64,000 nt of DNA from positions 124,001 to 188,000 of the forward strand of contig JAWKLF010000002.1 of the NCBI GenBank assembly GCA_041392835.1, written 5' to 3'. Every line of letters begins with the position of its first letter. The stretch's first letter is position 1. Below, piece by piece: positions 27,390 to 36,847 of the stretch. The notes below the pieces were generated by a model, which was given only the letters and a program-made list of their open reading frames with translations, ran no database searches and was not told the origin of the DNA. Origin of the DNA: OLB11 sp041392835 (GTDB taxonomy: Bacteria > Bacteroidota > Bacteroidia > Chitinophagales > Chitinophagaceae). The translations under genes were made by a program, and so were the position numbers.

Positions 27390-27477
27390 CCTTTATCATA
27401 ATCCATTTTTCAGAAAGAAATAATTGCATATCCTGTAGAACCATTAAAGTAGCTGAAGGCAAGGTGTCTACTGTACA
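27390..27477 (-). pseudogene. Duplicated fragment of the alpha/beta hydrolase 3' end
   Basis: About 88 bases here closely match the 3' end of the hydrolase gene at 43443-43530, including a shared perfect run over ATTGCATATCCTGTAGA and CCATTAAAGTAGCTG. Only the last 30 or so codons are represented, there is no upstream remainder, and the similarity ends abruptly. It looks like a remnant of a duplication or of an excised second copy. Confidence 0.7.
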
Positions 27478-27566
27478 AATATTTATTAGGTATTATATTG
27501 ACTTCAAAACAAACAATTTCAACACATACAAGCAAGTACTCTAATGAGCACTGCTGCAAATTTGCT

Positions 27567-27574
27567 TATATTTG
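27567..27574 (+). promoter_or_regulatory. Putative -7 element (TATATTTG)
   Basis: TATATTTG fits TAnnTTTG just before the ATG pair at 27580/27583. If real, it places the transcription start at or beside the start codon and argues against the upstream ATG at 27544. Confidence 0.3.
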
Positions 27575-27582
27575 TTAGCATG

Positions 27583-29703
27583 ATGGTTCTTTATAAAAAA
27601 ATTATTGTTTTACTCTTTTGCTTTTTTCCGTTTTATGCATTTGCTCAAAATATAAGTTTGGACTGGGTACATACATGGGGCACTACTAACGCAGAATCCA
27701 GCAAATTGCTTTGCCAAGATTCAGAAAACAATCTTTATTTAGTTGGTCAATTTGAAGGCACTGTAGACTTTGACCCAGGAATAGGTATATATAACAAAAC
27801 CAGCAATGGAGGTTCTGATATATACATACTTAAATTAGATGCTAATGGAAACTTTATTTGGGTACAAACATTTGGCAATCCGAGCAATAACCTGTTTGAA
27901 TATGACATAATAGAAAAAGCACAAGTTGATGCATCAGATAATATAATTATCACGGGTCGTTTTTTTAATACTGTAGATTTTGATCCTGGTAGCAATACCG
28001 ACTTGAAAACTTCAAATGGTCTTTCGGACGCCTATATTCTAAAACTTGACGAATCTGGAAACTATTTATGGTCATATACTTTTGGTGGTGCGGGCCATGA
28101 AACATCTAGAGGCTTATCTATCAATTCGGATGATGAAATTTTTATAGCAGGTCGCTTTTTGAATACTGTAGATTTTGATGCGGGTTCAAGCATTGTAAAT
28201 GAAACGGCTTTGGGAGTAGACATATATATATTAAAAGTCAGTGCAAATGGTGTTTTTAAATGGGTAAAGATTTTAAAAGGCCCTGCAAACAATTCAACAC
28301 AAGTGAATGATTTGATTTGCGACAACAATAACAACATACTTTTAAATGCACACTTTAAAGACTCTATAGATGTAGATCCAAGTTTTAACACAAATTATTT
28401 AGTAGATACTAACGACCCTCTTCAATTTGATTTTTTTGTTTTAAAATTAAATCCAAACGGCGATTTTATATGGGCAAAACAAGTAAACAATATTAATGGA
28501 AACGCAATAGGAGTATCTATTTTTGAAAAAGATTCTTTAAACAATTATTACTTAGGTGGCACTTTTATGGGCACCGTTGACTTTGATTTGAGTTCTACCG
28601 TTTATCAAATGGCAGCATCAAAATTGTGCGCTTTTGTGTGCAAAATGGATTCGAATGCAAATCTCATATGGGCAAAACAAATGGGTGGCACCTCTGGTAT
28701 AGCCCCCGAGTACGAAACCACGCTTGACATTGCTATAGATGCACAAGGCAATGTGAACCTTTGTGGAATATTTAAAGGTTATGAAGATTTTGACCCCGGA
28801 CCAAGCACTTATTATTTAGGCTATATTGGTGATGTGCAAACTATTCATGGGTTTACCATGCAGTTGGACCAAGCCGGAAATTTTAATTGGGCAAAAAATT
28901 TGGGCAAGGACCCTTATGCTGCCACTTGCAACAATATCGTTGTAAATAGTCAAGGGGTTTTGTATATAACTGGCGAGTTTTTTGGCACCACCGATTTTGA
29001 CTTCAATGCTGGTACACATAATTTAACAGCACAAGGCGGTTGGGATGCTTATTTATTAAAAACAAAAAACTGTGCATTGCAAAATAGTACAGATATTATC
29101 AATAGCTGTGAAGCTATTCAGTGGATAAATGGCAATACGTATAGTGTTAGCAATTTTTGGGCAACTGATACGTTTAGCACGGTAGATGGTTGCGATTCGG
29201 TAGTTACACTAAATCTTACCATTACACCAATGGATACAAGTATTAACAAGCTTGGCAATACGTTGACTGCAACTATTTCTGGTGCAGGCGTTTCGTATCA
29301 GTGGGTCGATTGTAACAGTAACTATACTGCTCTATTTGGAGAAACTAATCAAAGTTTTACACCGACTATTAATGGCTCCTATGCTGTAATAATCACCATT
29401 GGAAATTGTAAAGACACTTCGATGTGTTATGATCTAAAACCGCTTGCTGTACACAACTACAATCCGTTTAATATACATGTATTTCCAAACCCAAGCAAAG
29501 GAGATATTTTAATATCAAACGATGGCAAAGGTTATGAACTGAAATGTTTTAATACCATTGGTCAAAATGTTTATAGCTCAAGCATAGAAAAAGGCGAAAA
29601 AGAAAAAAAAATAAACTTGGGCGCATTAAGCACTGGACTATATACGTATATCATATTGCATAACGAACAGATTGTACTGCGTGATAAAATAGTATTGGAA
29701 TAA
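27583..29703 (+). CDS. Secreted repeat protein with T9SS type A sorting domain
   Basis: About 706 residues. The ATG at 27583 gives the signal peptide MVLYKKIIVLLFCFFPFYAF and a cut after AQ; the upstream ATG at 27544 would add a second hydrophobic stretch. Residues 30-490 contain about seven beta repeats with TVDFDPG-type turns and YILKLDxNGNFIWV strands, a propeller-like pattern seen in SBBP-type proteins. A Cys-containing linker follows, with CDSVVTLNLTI. The C-terminus is a T9SS type A domain (VFPNPSKGDI, GQNVYSS, LSTGLYTYII). It is exported and its ligand is unknown. Confidence 0.8.
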   Translation: MVLYKKIIVLLFCFFPFYAFAQNISLDWVHTWGTTNAESSKLLCQDSENNLYLVGQFEGTVDFDPGIGIYNKTSNGGSDIYILKLDANGNFIWVQTFGNPSNNLFEYDIIEKAQVDASDNIIITGRFFNTVDFDPGSNTDLKTSNGLSDAYILKLDESGNYLWSYTFGGAGHETSRGLSINSDDEIFIAGRFLNTVDFDAGSSIVNETALGVDIYILKVSANGVFKWVKILKGPANNSTQVNDLICDNNNNILLNAHFKDSIDVDPSFNTNYLVDTNDPLQFDFFVLKLNPNGDFIWAKQVNNINGNAIGVSIFEKDSLNNYYLGGTFMGTVDFDLSSTVYQMAASKLCAFVCKMDSNANLIWAKQMGGTSGIAPEYETTLDIAIDAQGNVNLCGIFKGYEDFDPGPSTYYLGYIGDVQTIHGFTMQLDQAGNFNWAKNLGKDPYAATCNNIVVNSQGVLYITGEFFGTTDFDFNAGTHNLTAQGGWDAYLLKTKNCALQNSTDIINSCEAIQWINGNTYSVSNFWATDTFSTVDGCDSVVTLNLTITPMDTSINKLGNTLTATISGAGVSYQWVDCNSNYTALFGETNQSFTPTINGSYAVIITIGNCKDTSMCYDLKPLAVHNYNPFNIHVFPNPSKGDILISNDGKGYELKCFNTIGQNVYSSSIEKGEKEKKINLGALSTGLYTYIILHNEQIVLRDKIVLE

Positions 29704-29751
29704 TGACTTGGTATAACTTGGGTTAAAGAATATTGCAATTCAGATTCGAAT

Positions 29752-29786
29752 AAAAAAAAGGCTGCCCTCTACTTGTTGGACAGCCT
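29752..29786 (-). terminator. Rho-independent terminator (minus strand)
   Basis: Stem AGGCTGTCC / GGGCAGCCT on the minus strand (one mismatch), followed by a T8 run. It lies 23 bases after the stop of the 1774-residue gene and probably ends the five-gene secreted-protein cluster. Confidence 0.75.
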
Positions 29787-29809
29787 CATATTAATATTAT
29801 TTGCTTTTC

Positions 29810-32800
29810 TTATTTGATTATAAATGTTCCTGCCCTGTTTGTTCCATCTTTAGTTACTATCTGATACGCAAAAGCCCCTGCTTTCAATCTTGAAGAATCA
29901 AATATAAATTGACCACTACTACCAGACAAGTTTGATTTGTTTATCAGCTTGCCAGCTATATCTGTAATCAATAATGATATGACTTCATTATTATTTTCTA
30001 AATTATACTCAAATACAACATATTCTTTGGCTGGGTTTGGATATACACGAATTTCTGTGGTTTCAATATTTATTTTTTGTGATTCTAATTTTTGAGCTGT
30101 CCCACTTTCAAAATCATGAAGTGGCATCGGATAACAAATATTGTAGAAAAAACACAATGTGTTCCTAGCCATAGATCTTGCAAATGTATTTTGAGGTGCA
30201 TCTGCAATTCCTTTTAAGCTTTGAATCTGATTGCTGTCTAAAGCATTTATTTCAATGCTATTTTCTAATAAATTCTTTTTGAAATTATAGAAATCCGTAT
30301 AGGCTGCATATTCTTCTATATCCTTATCTGTCATACTAAATGTATTTGGAAGGTTAGTCAAAATAGCATTGGCACTAGCGTAATTTTGAATTGACAAATA
30401 GTATTCAATAAGCTCATATTGAGATTTTAAAGTAGGGATTTTTTGCATCCAAGCTACTAATTCTTCATCACTAAGAAAACCACCTTGTATTCGCTGAGCC
30501 ATAATTATTTCAGATTTTTTTGTTTCCATAATTTCTTGATATTGCATAAGTGTTCTCTCTGTAATACTTCTTACGGTTGCCCCTGTCCAAGAGGTTTTAA
30601 TCATGCTTATCATATAAGAAGGCATAGGATTGGGTTTATCATATTGTAGATATTTCAAAAACTCATCACTTTGTGACCCTTCAGGGTTGGCCAAAATAAT
30701 TTCTAATAAAATAGACTGTGGTAATATATTTTCCTCTGCTAACTTTTGCAAAACTTCCAATGACAGATAGGGCGAATTAGAAAGCATTTCGGTTCTTAAT
30801 TGCATTACTTCCTCTACAGTAGCTGTTTCAATTTCTTGTTCTGTAGCAGCGGTACTACCTCCGTCTATCAGTTGATAATAAAGTGCCATGATAGCATTAT
30901 AATTTGCTTCTGCATTGTCATAATCTGTTATTAACCCATCAAATTCTGCTTCCGTAAGTATTCCTTGATTCGCTCTTTCTACCGTGCTATATCTAGCACA
31001 GTCAAGCGGTTCGCTTAGTATATTATTGGTAGAGATTGGATTTACGCCAAGTATATTTACTGGTGTTTCTATTGCTATTGAAGAATTATAATAATAATCT
31101 GCTGGTGAGTTGCCACCCGGCCAGTGCCACCAATCGGCTACACCACCTGAAAACGTATTACCGGTAGCCACATTGGTAGCTAAGTTGGCTGTTTGAACAG
31201 GTCGAATGATGGCATTACCTCCAAATACAAAATCATATTCTTGGTTATTAATATTTCTATTCCATCTAAAATTAATACCTGTTTTTGCACTTTGCGAACC
31301 GTTTATTTCGGCTACGCAAGTACCCACTTGCATGCCATCAAAAAAATTCTTTTCCACTACTACATCATCTGGACCACCATTGGTAATATCTACACCACAA
31401 TTCCAAGTAGTAACATTGGGCGGTGTAGCATATGGCCAATAATGCTTGTTGCTGCAATACACATAGTCACCTACATTGGTTAGGCGGCTACCCCATGTAG
31501 GATAAAAATCGCCAGCAGGATTATAAGGATGCTGTATCATACCAGTATTAAAAATATTGTCTTTAATATATGGATACAATAAGTCTCTGTAGTCAATGCC
31601 TGTTTCATTTTTATCAAACAAGGCTCCTTCAACAATAATAGGGTATTGCCATTTATTGTCCCAAGAGTATGAAGCACTTTGCAATCCTATTTGCAGACCT
31701 TCAAATAAGGTGTTTTGATTAGCTGAGTTATGAATCCAATAGCTTGCATCTGTGGGTACTAATGCCATTTTCGGCGGGCTCTGATCTAAATTGGATGTGT
31801 TTAAGAAACGACATCCTTCAAACTCTACACCTCTTACAGCCCACATTGTAATTAATGGACTATTGTGATGGATCGTTTTATCTACAATAAAAGTGCAATC
31901 TAAGAATTTAGATTTATCTGGCGATAAGGCTCCGCCGGTTTGAATATTTTGATATTTCAAAAATTGGGCACATCTTCTTGCATTTCTAATTATAGCTTTG
32001 TTTGCGTAGATAACACCTCCGGTATTCAAAGGCCAATCATTACCTCCTGCATTGGTAAACGCTTCTTCAACATTTTCGAGTATGGCATTGTTTTTTAGTT
32101 CTACAAAACCCTGATTGGTATAGTAATTATTGGCTAAGGTTTGTGGGCTTGCACCATCGCCATAGGCTCTGATACCATACCACATAGCTCCGCATTCATT
32201 GGTTAGTTTAGCTCCATCAACCATCAGTTTTGCACCTTTTTCAATATTAATGGTACCATATTTTGGCATGTGTATGGTAGTAGTAGAAGTATAATCATTG
32301 GGGTTGGCAGTGCCTTGTATGGTTAGGGTTGCACCCGATTTAATAAGGATGGAGCCCTGGATAATTTTATTTTTATTCCATGTAGTATTGCTGGTAATTG
32401 TATTAGAAACGCCTGGTAGTGAAACATTTCCAGGTTTTAAGTTTATTAAATCACTTTCCCAAATACCTCTGCCATAGGTTGCCACCATCAACTTACCTCT
32501 GCAATAATCTATACGCAATCTTGTTATTAAACAATTAGGCATACCACCGCTCATTTTAATCCAACATTGTGTAGGCTTATGCCAAAAATACACGCCATCA
32601 TCTGTACCTGCATAAATGATATCATCACTACCATTTTGATATACTAAACAGTTTACTGGTAGTTCTGTAAGCCCGTTACTCATATTATCCCAAGTAATAC
32701 CTCCATCTACGCTTGTAATCACTCTATCTACCCCAGCATTACCCATGTTTACACCTGCAATTGCCATAAATAATCTGTTAGCATTTTTAGGATCCATTTC

Positions 32801-35134
32801 AAAATCATTGGCAGGGAAACTATTTGTTGTATTACTTACTATTGGTGGTGTTCTGTCTAATCTCCAATCCCAATGTCCCAAATTATTTGGTGTATTATAT
32901 TCTCCCCTAGTAAATAAAAATGTTCCTGCATTACCTGCAAATAAATTATAAGCAATATTTGGGTCTGATTGGGCTACTTTAAATTGAACACATGTTGTAG
33001 ATATATTTTTTGTGGTATTAAAAGTTGAAGCAAAGGTATTTGGAGCATCAAAATAATTTTTCCATTCTGTATTTCCATTACCATAGCCATTACTACTTAT
33101 ACTAGATAGTGACTCCCAAGCATTAGTAATACCTAAGTCCATAAACTCCTCTCTAAATTGCATAGGACTAAATCTGTATCCTTTATTGGGGTCTAAAGGA
33201 TTTTCAGGTTGGGTGAATATTCCAGATGGATCTAATGTTATTGCACTTGTAGTTTTATTAAAATCTACTAAATCTAAAGATTCATTACCTCTCACTAAAA
33301 TATTCTTACTACCTAAAAATCGGGTATCGTAGCGAGCATTAAATCCATCACCATTAATTTCTCCATTTACTTGCTGAGTAATTTTATTACTTATTTTATA
33401 CCCCCCATGATATTGAGCAGAAGTGAGTATTTCATTTTGAAGATCGAAATCTACATCATACATATCACCAATATACAGATTATTACCATTTAAGTTATCG
33501 ATGGAGCTAATATTTCCAATTCCCGTTTGGGTATAATCGTGATACGAAGTACTACTTAAGCCGCCATCGGTACCCCAATATACCTTATCCCAAAAACCAT
33601 GTTTTCCAATATTTGGACTTGGAATATTTGCTGTGGGTGTGCTTTTACCGATAAATACTTTTCTTATATCCGCATGTATTGGCAAATAATTTCCACTTTC
33701 AGAATAATCAGATAAATACTTATAACTCCAGAGATTACTGATATTTTTATAAACAAAAACTGCTTGAGTTAACCCTACATACATAGCATCATTATTTATT
33801 GGGTCTATTTCAAAAAGTATTTGATTGTAAGCAAAAAGACTCGGAATATTACTCAATACAATGTTTTGTACCGTTGAGTTATTCATATCCCAAAAGAAAA
33901 TTCTATTGTAACGCTGATTACCGCTTATCAAATTGTACATTATTCCAAAATTCCCATTTGTCAAATACTCTATTTGAATATTAAGTAAACTAGCATTTAC
34001 TGGACCACTCCAACCTGTATTGTTATTCATAGCTTTTATAGAAGTAGCATCCATTAACAATTTAGGGTTAGGGTTTGATGTTGAATTGAGAATTAAACTA
34101 CCATCTGTCAAATCAAACTTTATTTGATATACCTCTATATTATTAAAGGGGTTATTATCCCATTGATTACTAATAAAAAAAACACCTTGCATATCTGGTG
34201 CAAATTCTATATCGCCAAAACCATGACTAAATGGCCAGGTCTGGTAGTGAATTCCTCCCCAATTTGGCGTATAAAGCGTCCAAGGATTAGAACCCAATTT
34301 ACTCAATACACTTCCATTGATTGTCATAATTAAAAAGCTTTGATTATTAACTTTATATGGGGAAAATTGTAAGCCGTTTGCTTTAATGTACTCAGGTTGA
34401 GGTATATCTACTGGTATTGAGGCAAAACCAGTAAGTCCATTAGTTTCTCTACTCCAAGTGGCTCCACCATTTGTAGTACGCCATACACCAATGCCATAAC
34501 TATTAGGATTATAAAAATGAGGATAAATACTAGTTGAAATATAGACTTCATTTCGATCAAATGGATTTACTGCCATCTTGTTTATTCCAATTGTTCCTAT
34601 ACCATCTATATTATCAGAAATATTAGTCCAGTCTGTGCCTCCATTTGTACTTTTCCATAATCCTCCACCTTCTGTGGCAATATAAATAAATTGATCATCA
34701 GTTGGATCCACCCATATGTCAGTAACCATACCTTGGTTTTGATGTAATTCGGCTTTATCCTTTGGACCTATGCAAGTAAAATTACCAGTAAACCCGTCAT
34801 AGGATTCTGAACAACTCCCATTCTTATTAGCAATACGAGCATTTTCAAATGCCTGTGCATAATATGCTAACATATTACCTCCAAAATTCTTTGTAGGCAA
34901 TCTACTCTCAATAAAAGATCTATATCTAAAGTAGTTTTGTTTAGGTCCTCCTTCGGCACTATCATCTGGGTTGTTTATTATTTGGTAATTGATGCTATCT
35001 ATCTGCTTAAGATAAGCCACATTTGTTAATGTAGTGTCAGTGTCTATACTATAAGGTATCGTAACACTTGCATTTTGTGCGCACAGGTATTGGAAAAATA
35101 AGCCAAATACCACTAATAATGTTGTTTTTTTCAT
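29810..35134 (-). CDS. Family B secreted propeller/beta-helix protein, T9SS type A (copy B2)
   Basis: A 1774-residue exported protein with signal peptide MKKTTLLVVFGLFFQYLCAQ. Residues 110-920 form a sialidase/VPS10-like propeller with Asp-box-type turns (STNGGTDW, TTNGGATW, SVDGGITW) and a closing YCRGKLMVATYGRGIWESDL. Residues 930-1450 look like a right-handed parallel beta-helix (repeated short strands, NNAILENVEEAF). A helical stretch from 1480 to 1690 and a T9SS type A tail (VYPNPAKEY, DIAGKLI, LKAGAFAYQI) complete it. No catalytic site was identified. It starts 5 bases after the preceding family A pseudogene. Confidence 0.85.
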   Translation of the reverse strand: MKKTTLLVVFGLFFQYLCAQNASVTIPYSIDTDTTLTNVAYLKQIDSINYQIINNPDDSAEGGPKQNYFRYRSFIESRLPTKNFGGNMLAYYAQAFENARIANKNGSCSESYDGFTGNFTCIGPKDKAELHQNQGMVTDIWVDPTDDQFIYIATEGGGLWKSTNGGTDWTNISDNIDGIGTIGINKMAVNPFDRNEVYISTSIYPHFYNPNSYGIGVWRTTNGGATWSRETNGLTGFASIPVDIPQPEYIKANGLQFSPYKVNNQSFLIMTINGSVLSKLGSNPWTLYTPNWGGIHYQTWPFSHGFGDIEFAPDMQGVFFISNQWDNNPFNNIEVYQIKFDLTDGSLILNSTSNPNPKLLMDATSIKAMNNNTGWSGPVNASLLNIQIEYLTNGNFGIMYNLISGNQRYNRIFFWDMNNSTVQNIVLSNIPSLFAYNQILFEIDPINNDAMYVGLTQAVFVYKNISNLWSYKYLSDYSESGNYLPIHADIRKVFIGKSTPTANIPSPNIGKHGFWDKVYWGTDGGLSSTSYHDYTQTGIGNISSIDNLNGNNLYIGDMYDVDFDLQNEILTSAQYHGGYKISNKITQQVNGEINGDGFNARYDTRFLGSKNILVRGNESLDLVDFNKTTSAITLDPSGIFTQPENPLDPNKGYRFSPMQFREEFMDLGITNAWESLSSISSNGYGNGNTEWKNYFDAPNTFASTFNTTKNISTTCVQFKVAQSDPNIAYNLFAGNAGTFLFTRGEYNTPNNLGHWDWRLDRTPPIVSNTTNSFPANDFEMDPKNANRLFMAIAGVNMGNAGVDRVITSVDGGITWDNMSNGLTELPVNCLVYQNGSDDIIYAGTDDGVYFWHKPTQCWIKMSGGMPNCLITRLRIDYCRGKLMVATYGRGIWESDLINLKPGNVSLPGVSNTITSNTTWNKNKIIQGSILIKSGATLTIQGTANPNDYTSTTTIHMPKYGTINIEKGAKLMVDGAKLTNECGAMWYGIRAYGDGASPQTLANNYYTNQGFVELKNNAILENVEEAFTNAGGNDWPLNTGGVIYANKAIIRNARRCAQFLKYQNIQTGGALSPDKSKFLDCTFIVDKTIHHNSPLITMWAVRGVEFEGCRFLNTSNLDQSPPKMALVPTDASYWIHNSANQNTLFEGLQIGLQSASYSWDNKWQYPIIVEGALFDKNETGIDYRDLLYPYIKDNIFNTGMIQHPYNPAGDFYPTWGSRLTNVGDYVYCSNKHYWPYATPPNVTTWNCGVDITNGGPDDVVVEKNFFDGMQVGTCVAEINGSQSAKTGINFRWNRNINNQEYDFVFGGNAIIRPVQTANLATNVATGNTFSGGVADWWHWPGGNSPADYYYNSSIAIETPVNILGVNPISTNNILSEPLDCARYSTVERANQGILTEAEFDGLITDYDNAEANYNAIMALYYQLIDGGSTAATEQEIETATVEEVMQLRTEMLSNSPYLSLEVLQKLAEENILPQSILLEIILANPEGSQSDEFLKYLQYDKPNPMPSYMISMIKTSWTGATVRSITERTLMQYQEIMETKKSEIIMAQRIQGGFLSDEELVAWMQKIPTLKSQYELIEYYLSIQNYASANAILTNLPNTFSMTDKDIEEYAAYTDFYNFKKNLLENSIEINALDSNQIQSLKGIADAPQNTFARSMARNTLCFFYNICYPMPLHDFESGTAQKLESQKINIETTEIRVYPNPAKEYVVFEYNLENNNEVISLLITDIAGKLINKSNLSGSSGQFIFDSSRLKAGAFAYQIVTKDGTNRAGTFIIK

Positions 35135-35139
35135 TTTAC

Positions 35140-36792
35140 TTATTTTTTGATTGTGATTGTTTTAGATACTTTTTTATTTTTATTTTGAATAATAGAAATA
35201 TAATTACCAGATGGTAGATTTTCTACATTTATTTTAGATGATTTATAATGTAATTTTTGAGTGATTAATAATTTGCCATCCATTGTATATATTCCTAAAT
35301 AATTTTCTGAATCATTCTCTTGCAACTCTATTATCAACTCAGAATTTGCAGGGTTAGGATAAATTTTTACACCATCTAATGTTTTGTCAATTTCTTGTAC
35401 CTTATCTGGCCATTCTATAATTTTAAAGACATGTTGTGTTCCTTTACTTGGCAAAGTGTCTACAATACAATAATTCAATGGATTAATGTAATAAAATTCA
35501 TTTCTTGCTGCAAATGGAAAATAAAAACAATTTTGTGAGTTTGATTTAATTAGTGGATTAAAAGAAGTAGTACTTACTTCTTTATTACCTATCCTTTGTT
35601 TACTCATCATTTTCCCAGTTGCCGTATCAAGTTTTATCAGCCAAAATCTAGCAGAGTCTGTGCCTAATTCTCGATTATCAGTACCTGATGCTTCATTTAA
35701 TACCCATAAAAATCCATTAGCAAATAATCCATTATAGGGGCTAACAGATGGTTTTTTATTGATATTAGTATTAAAGCCACCATATATTCTACTCCATAAT
35801 AAATTGCCTGCTGTATCTATTTTTTTTATCCACGTATAAACATAACCAAAATCATTTAAATAACTATAATTAGTATCTTGGCAATTATCTGTTTTACAAT
35901 TAGTTGTACTAAAACTATAAATTGAATTGGATAGACTATCGTATAACATTGATAATTCGATATGAATACCGCAGCCATATCTTTTTTGCCACTTTGTTTG
36001 TAAATTACTATCAATTCCAACCATTACATTCCAACTATTTGGTATAGGGTTATTTATTGCGAAGTCACTATCGTGAGAACTTGTTGTAATAGATAAAATA
36101 ATATTGTTGTTATTTACAATGCTCATAGATATATTTTCTTCTCCTTGCGAGCCTTGAAAAACCCTAAAAGTTTTTTTGTTGAGTTGAGCAGAATCTAGCT
36201 CTTCCAACGAATGCATTGTATGTAAGAAATTGATTATTCAATCCTGCAAAGTCTCCGTATTCTGCAACCGAGGCTCCAGTAATATATATGTCTCCTTTTG
36301 TAAAATCTATATCCTTTATACCCCCACTACTTCCGTAGCCATAAGTAACACTGTGTAGTAAATTACCATTGGTATCAATTATTGTAACCCAATAATTACG
36401 ATAACCTAATGGCCAATTGGTATTTATTAAATCTCCATCACTACTGCTAGTATATCCATAAATTAATAGCTTGTTGTTTCTGTAATATTTGCGCCGCTAA
36501 AGAAATCTTCTTTACTGCCACCATAAAACTTTTGCCAAATAATATTCATACTAAGCATCCAATTTGTATATACAATTACTTAATGAGTCATTGTTTCCAT
36601 TGTAAATACTACTTCCAACAGCATAAACCCTCCACTTTGGTATTTGTATTAAACTCCTAAATGCAATATTTGAATCGGGTATCGCATATCTATAACTCCA
36701 AATGACTGAGCATTTATTTGGTTTAGTTTTAAGAAAATAATATAGAATAAGAAGCAAATTAGTTTGTTTGCGAATCTTGTTTTTTGTCTCAT
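35140..36792 (-). pseudogene. Family A secreted protein, frameshifted copy (A3)
   Basis: The original start appears to be the ATG at 36792, giving MRQKTRFANKLICFLFYIIF and a signal cut after INAQ. The product is then broken by at least four shifts, near 36700, 36549 (an extra T creates TAG after KLDA), 36478 and 36210. The reading alternates between two minus-strand frames. Joined fragments contain IWQKFYGGS, IIDTNGNLLHSV, IYITGASVAEYGDF and, in the longest remaining frame (36216-35140), a full T9SS type A tail (IYPNPANSELI). The reconstructed length of about 550 residues equals that of intact copies A1 and A2. The fragment from 36216 has no signal peptide, so an exported product is unlikely. 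Confidence 0.75.
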
Positions 36793-36847
36793 GATAATTC
36801 ATTATTAAATGTTAAATATTATTTTTAGAATTTCGAATTGTTGGGAC

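Noticed and set aside
27467..27475. TCTACTGT resembling part of the Cas12a handle
   Set aside because: No GTAGA partner follows, so no hairpin; part of the hydrolase fragment.
22219..29728. Shared TAACTTGGGTTA after two secreted-protein genes
   Set aside because: Only 12 bases and two copies; likely chance or trivial.
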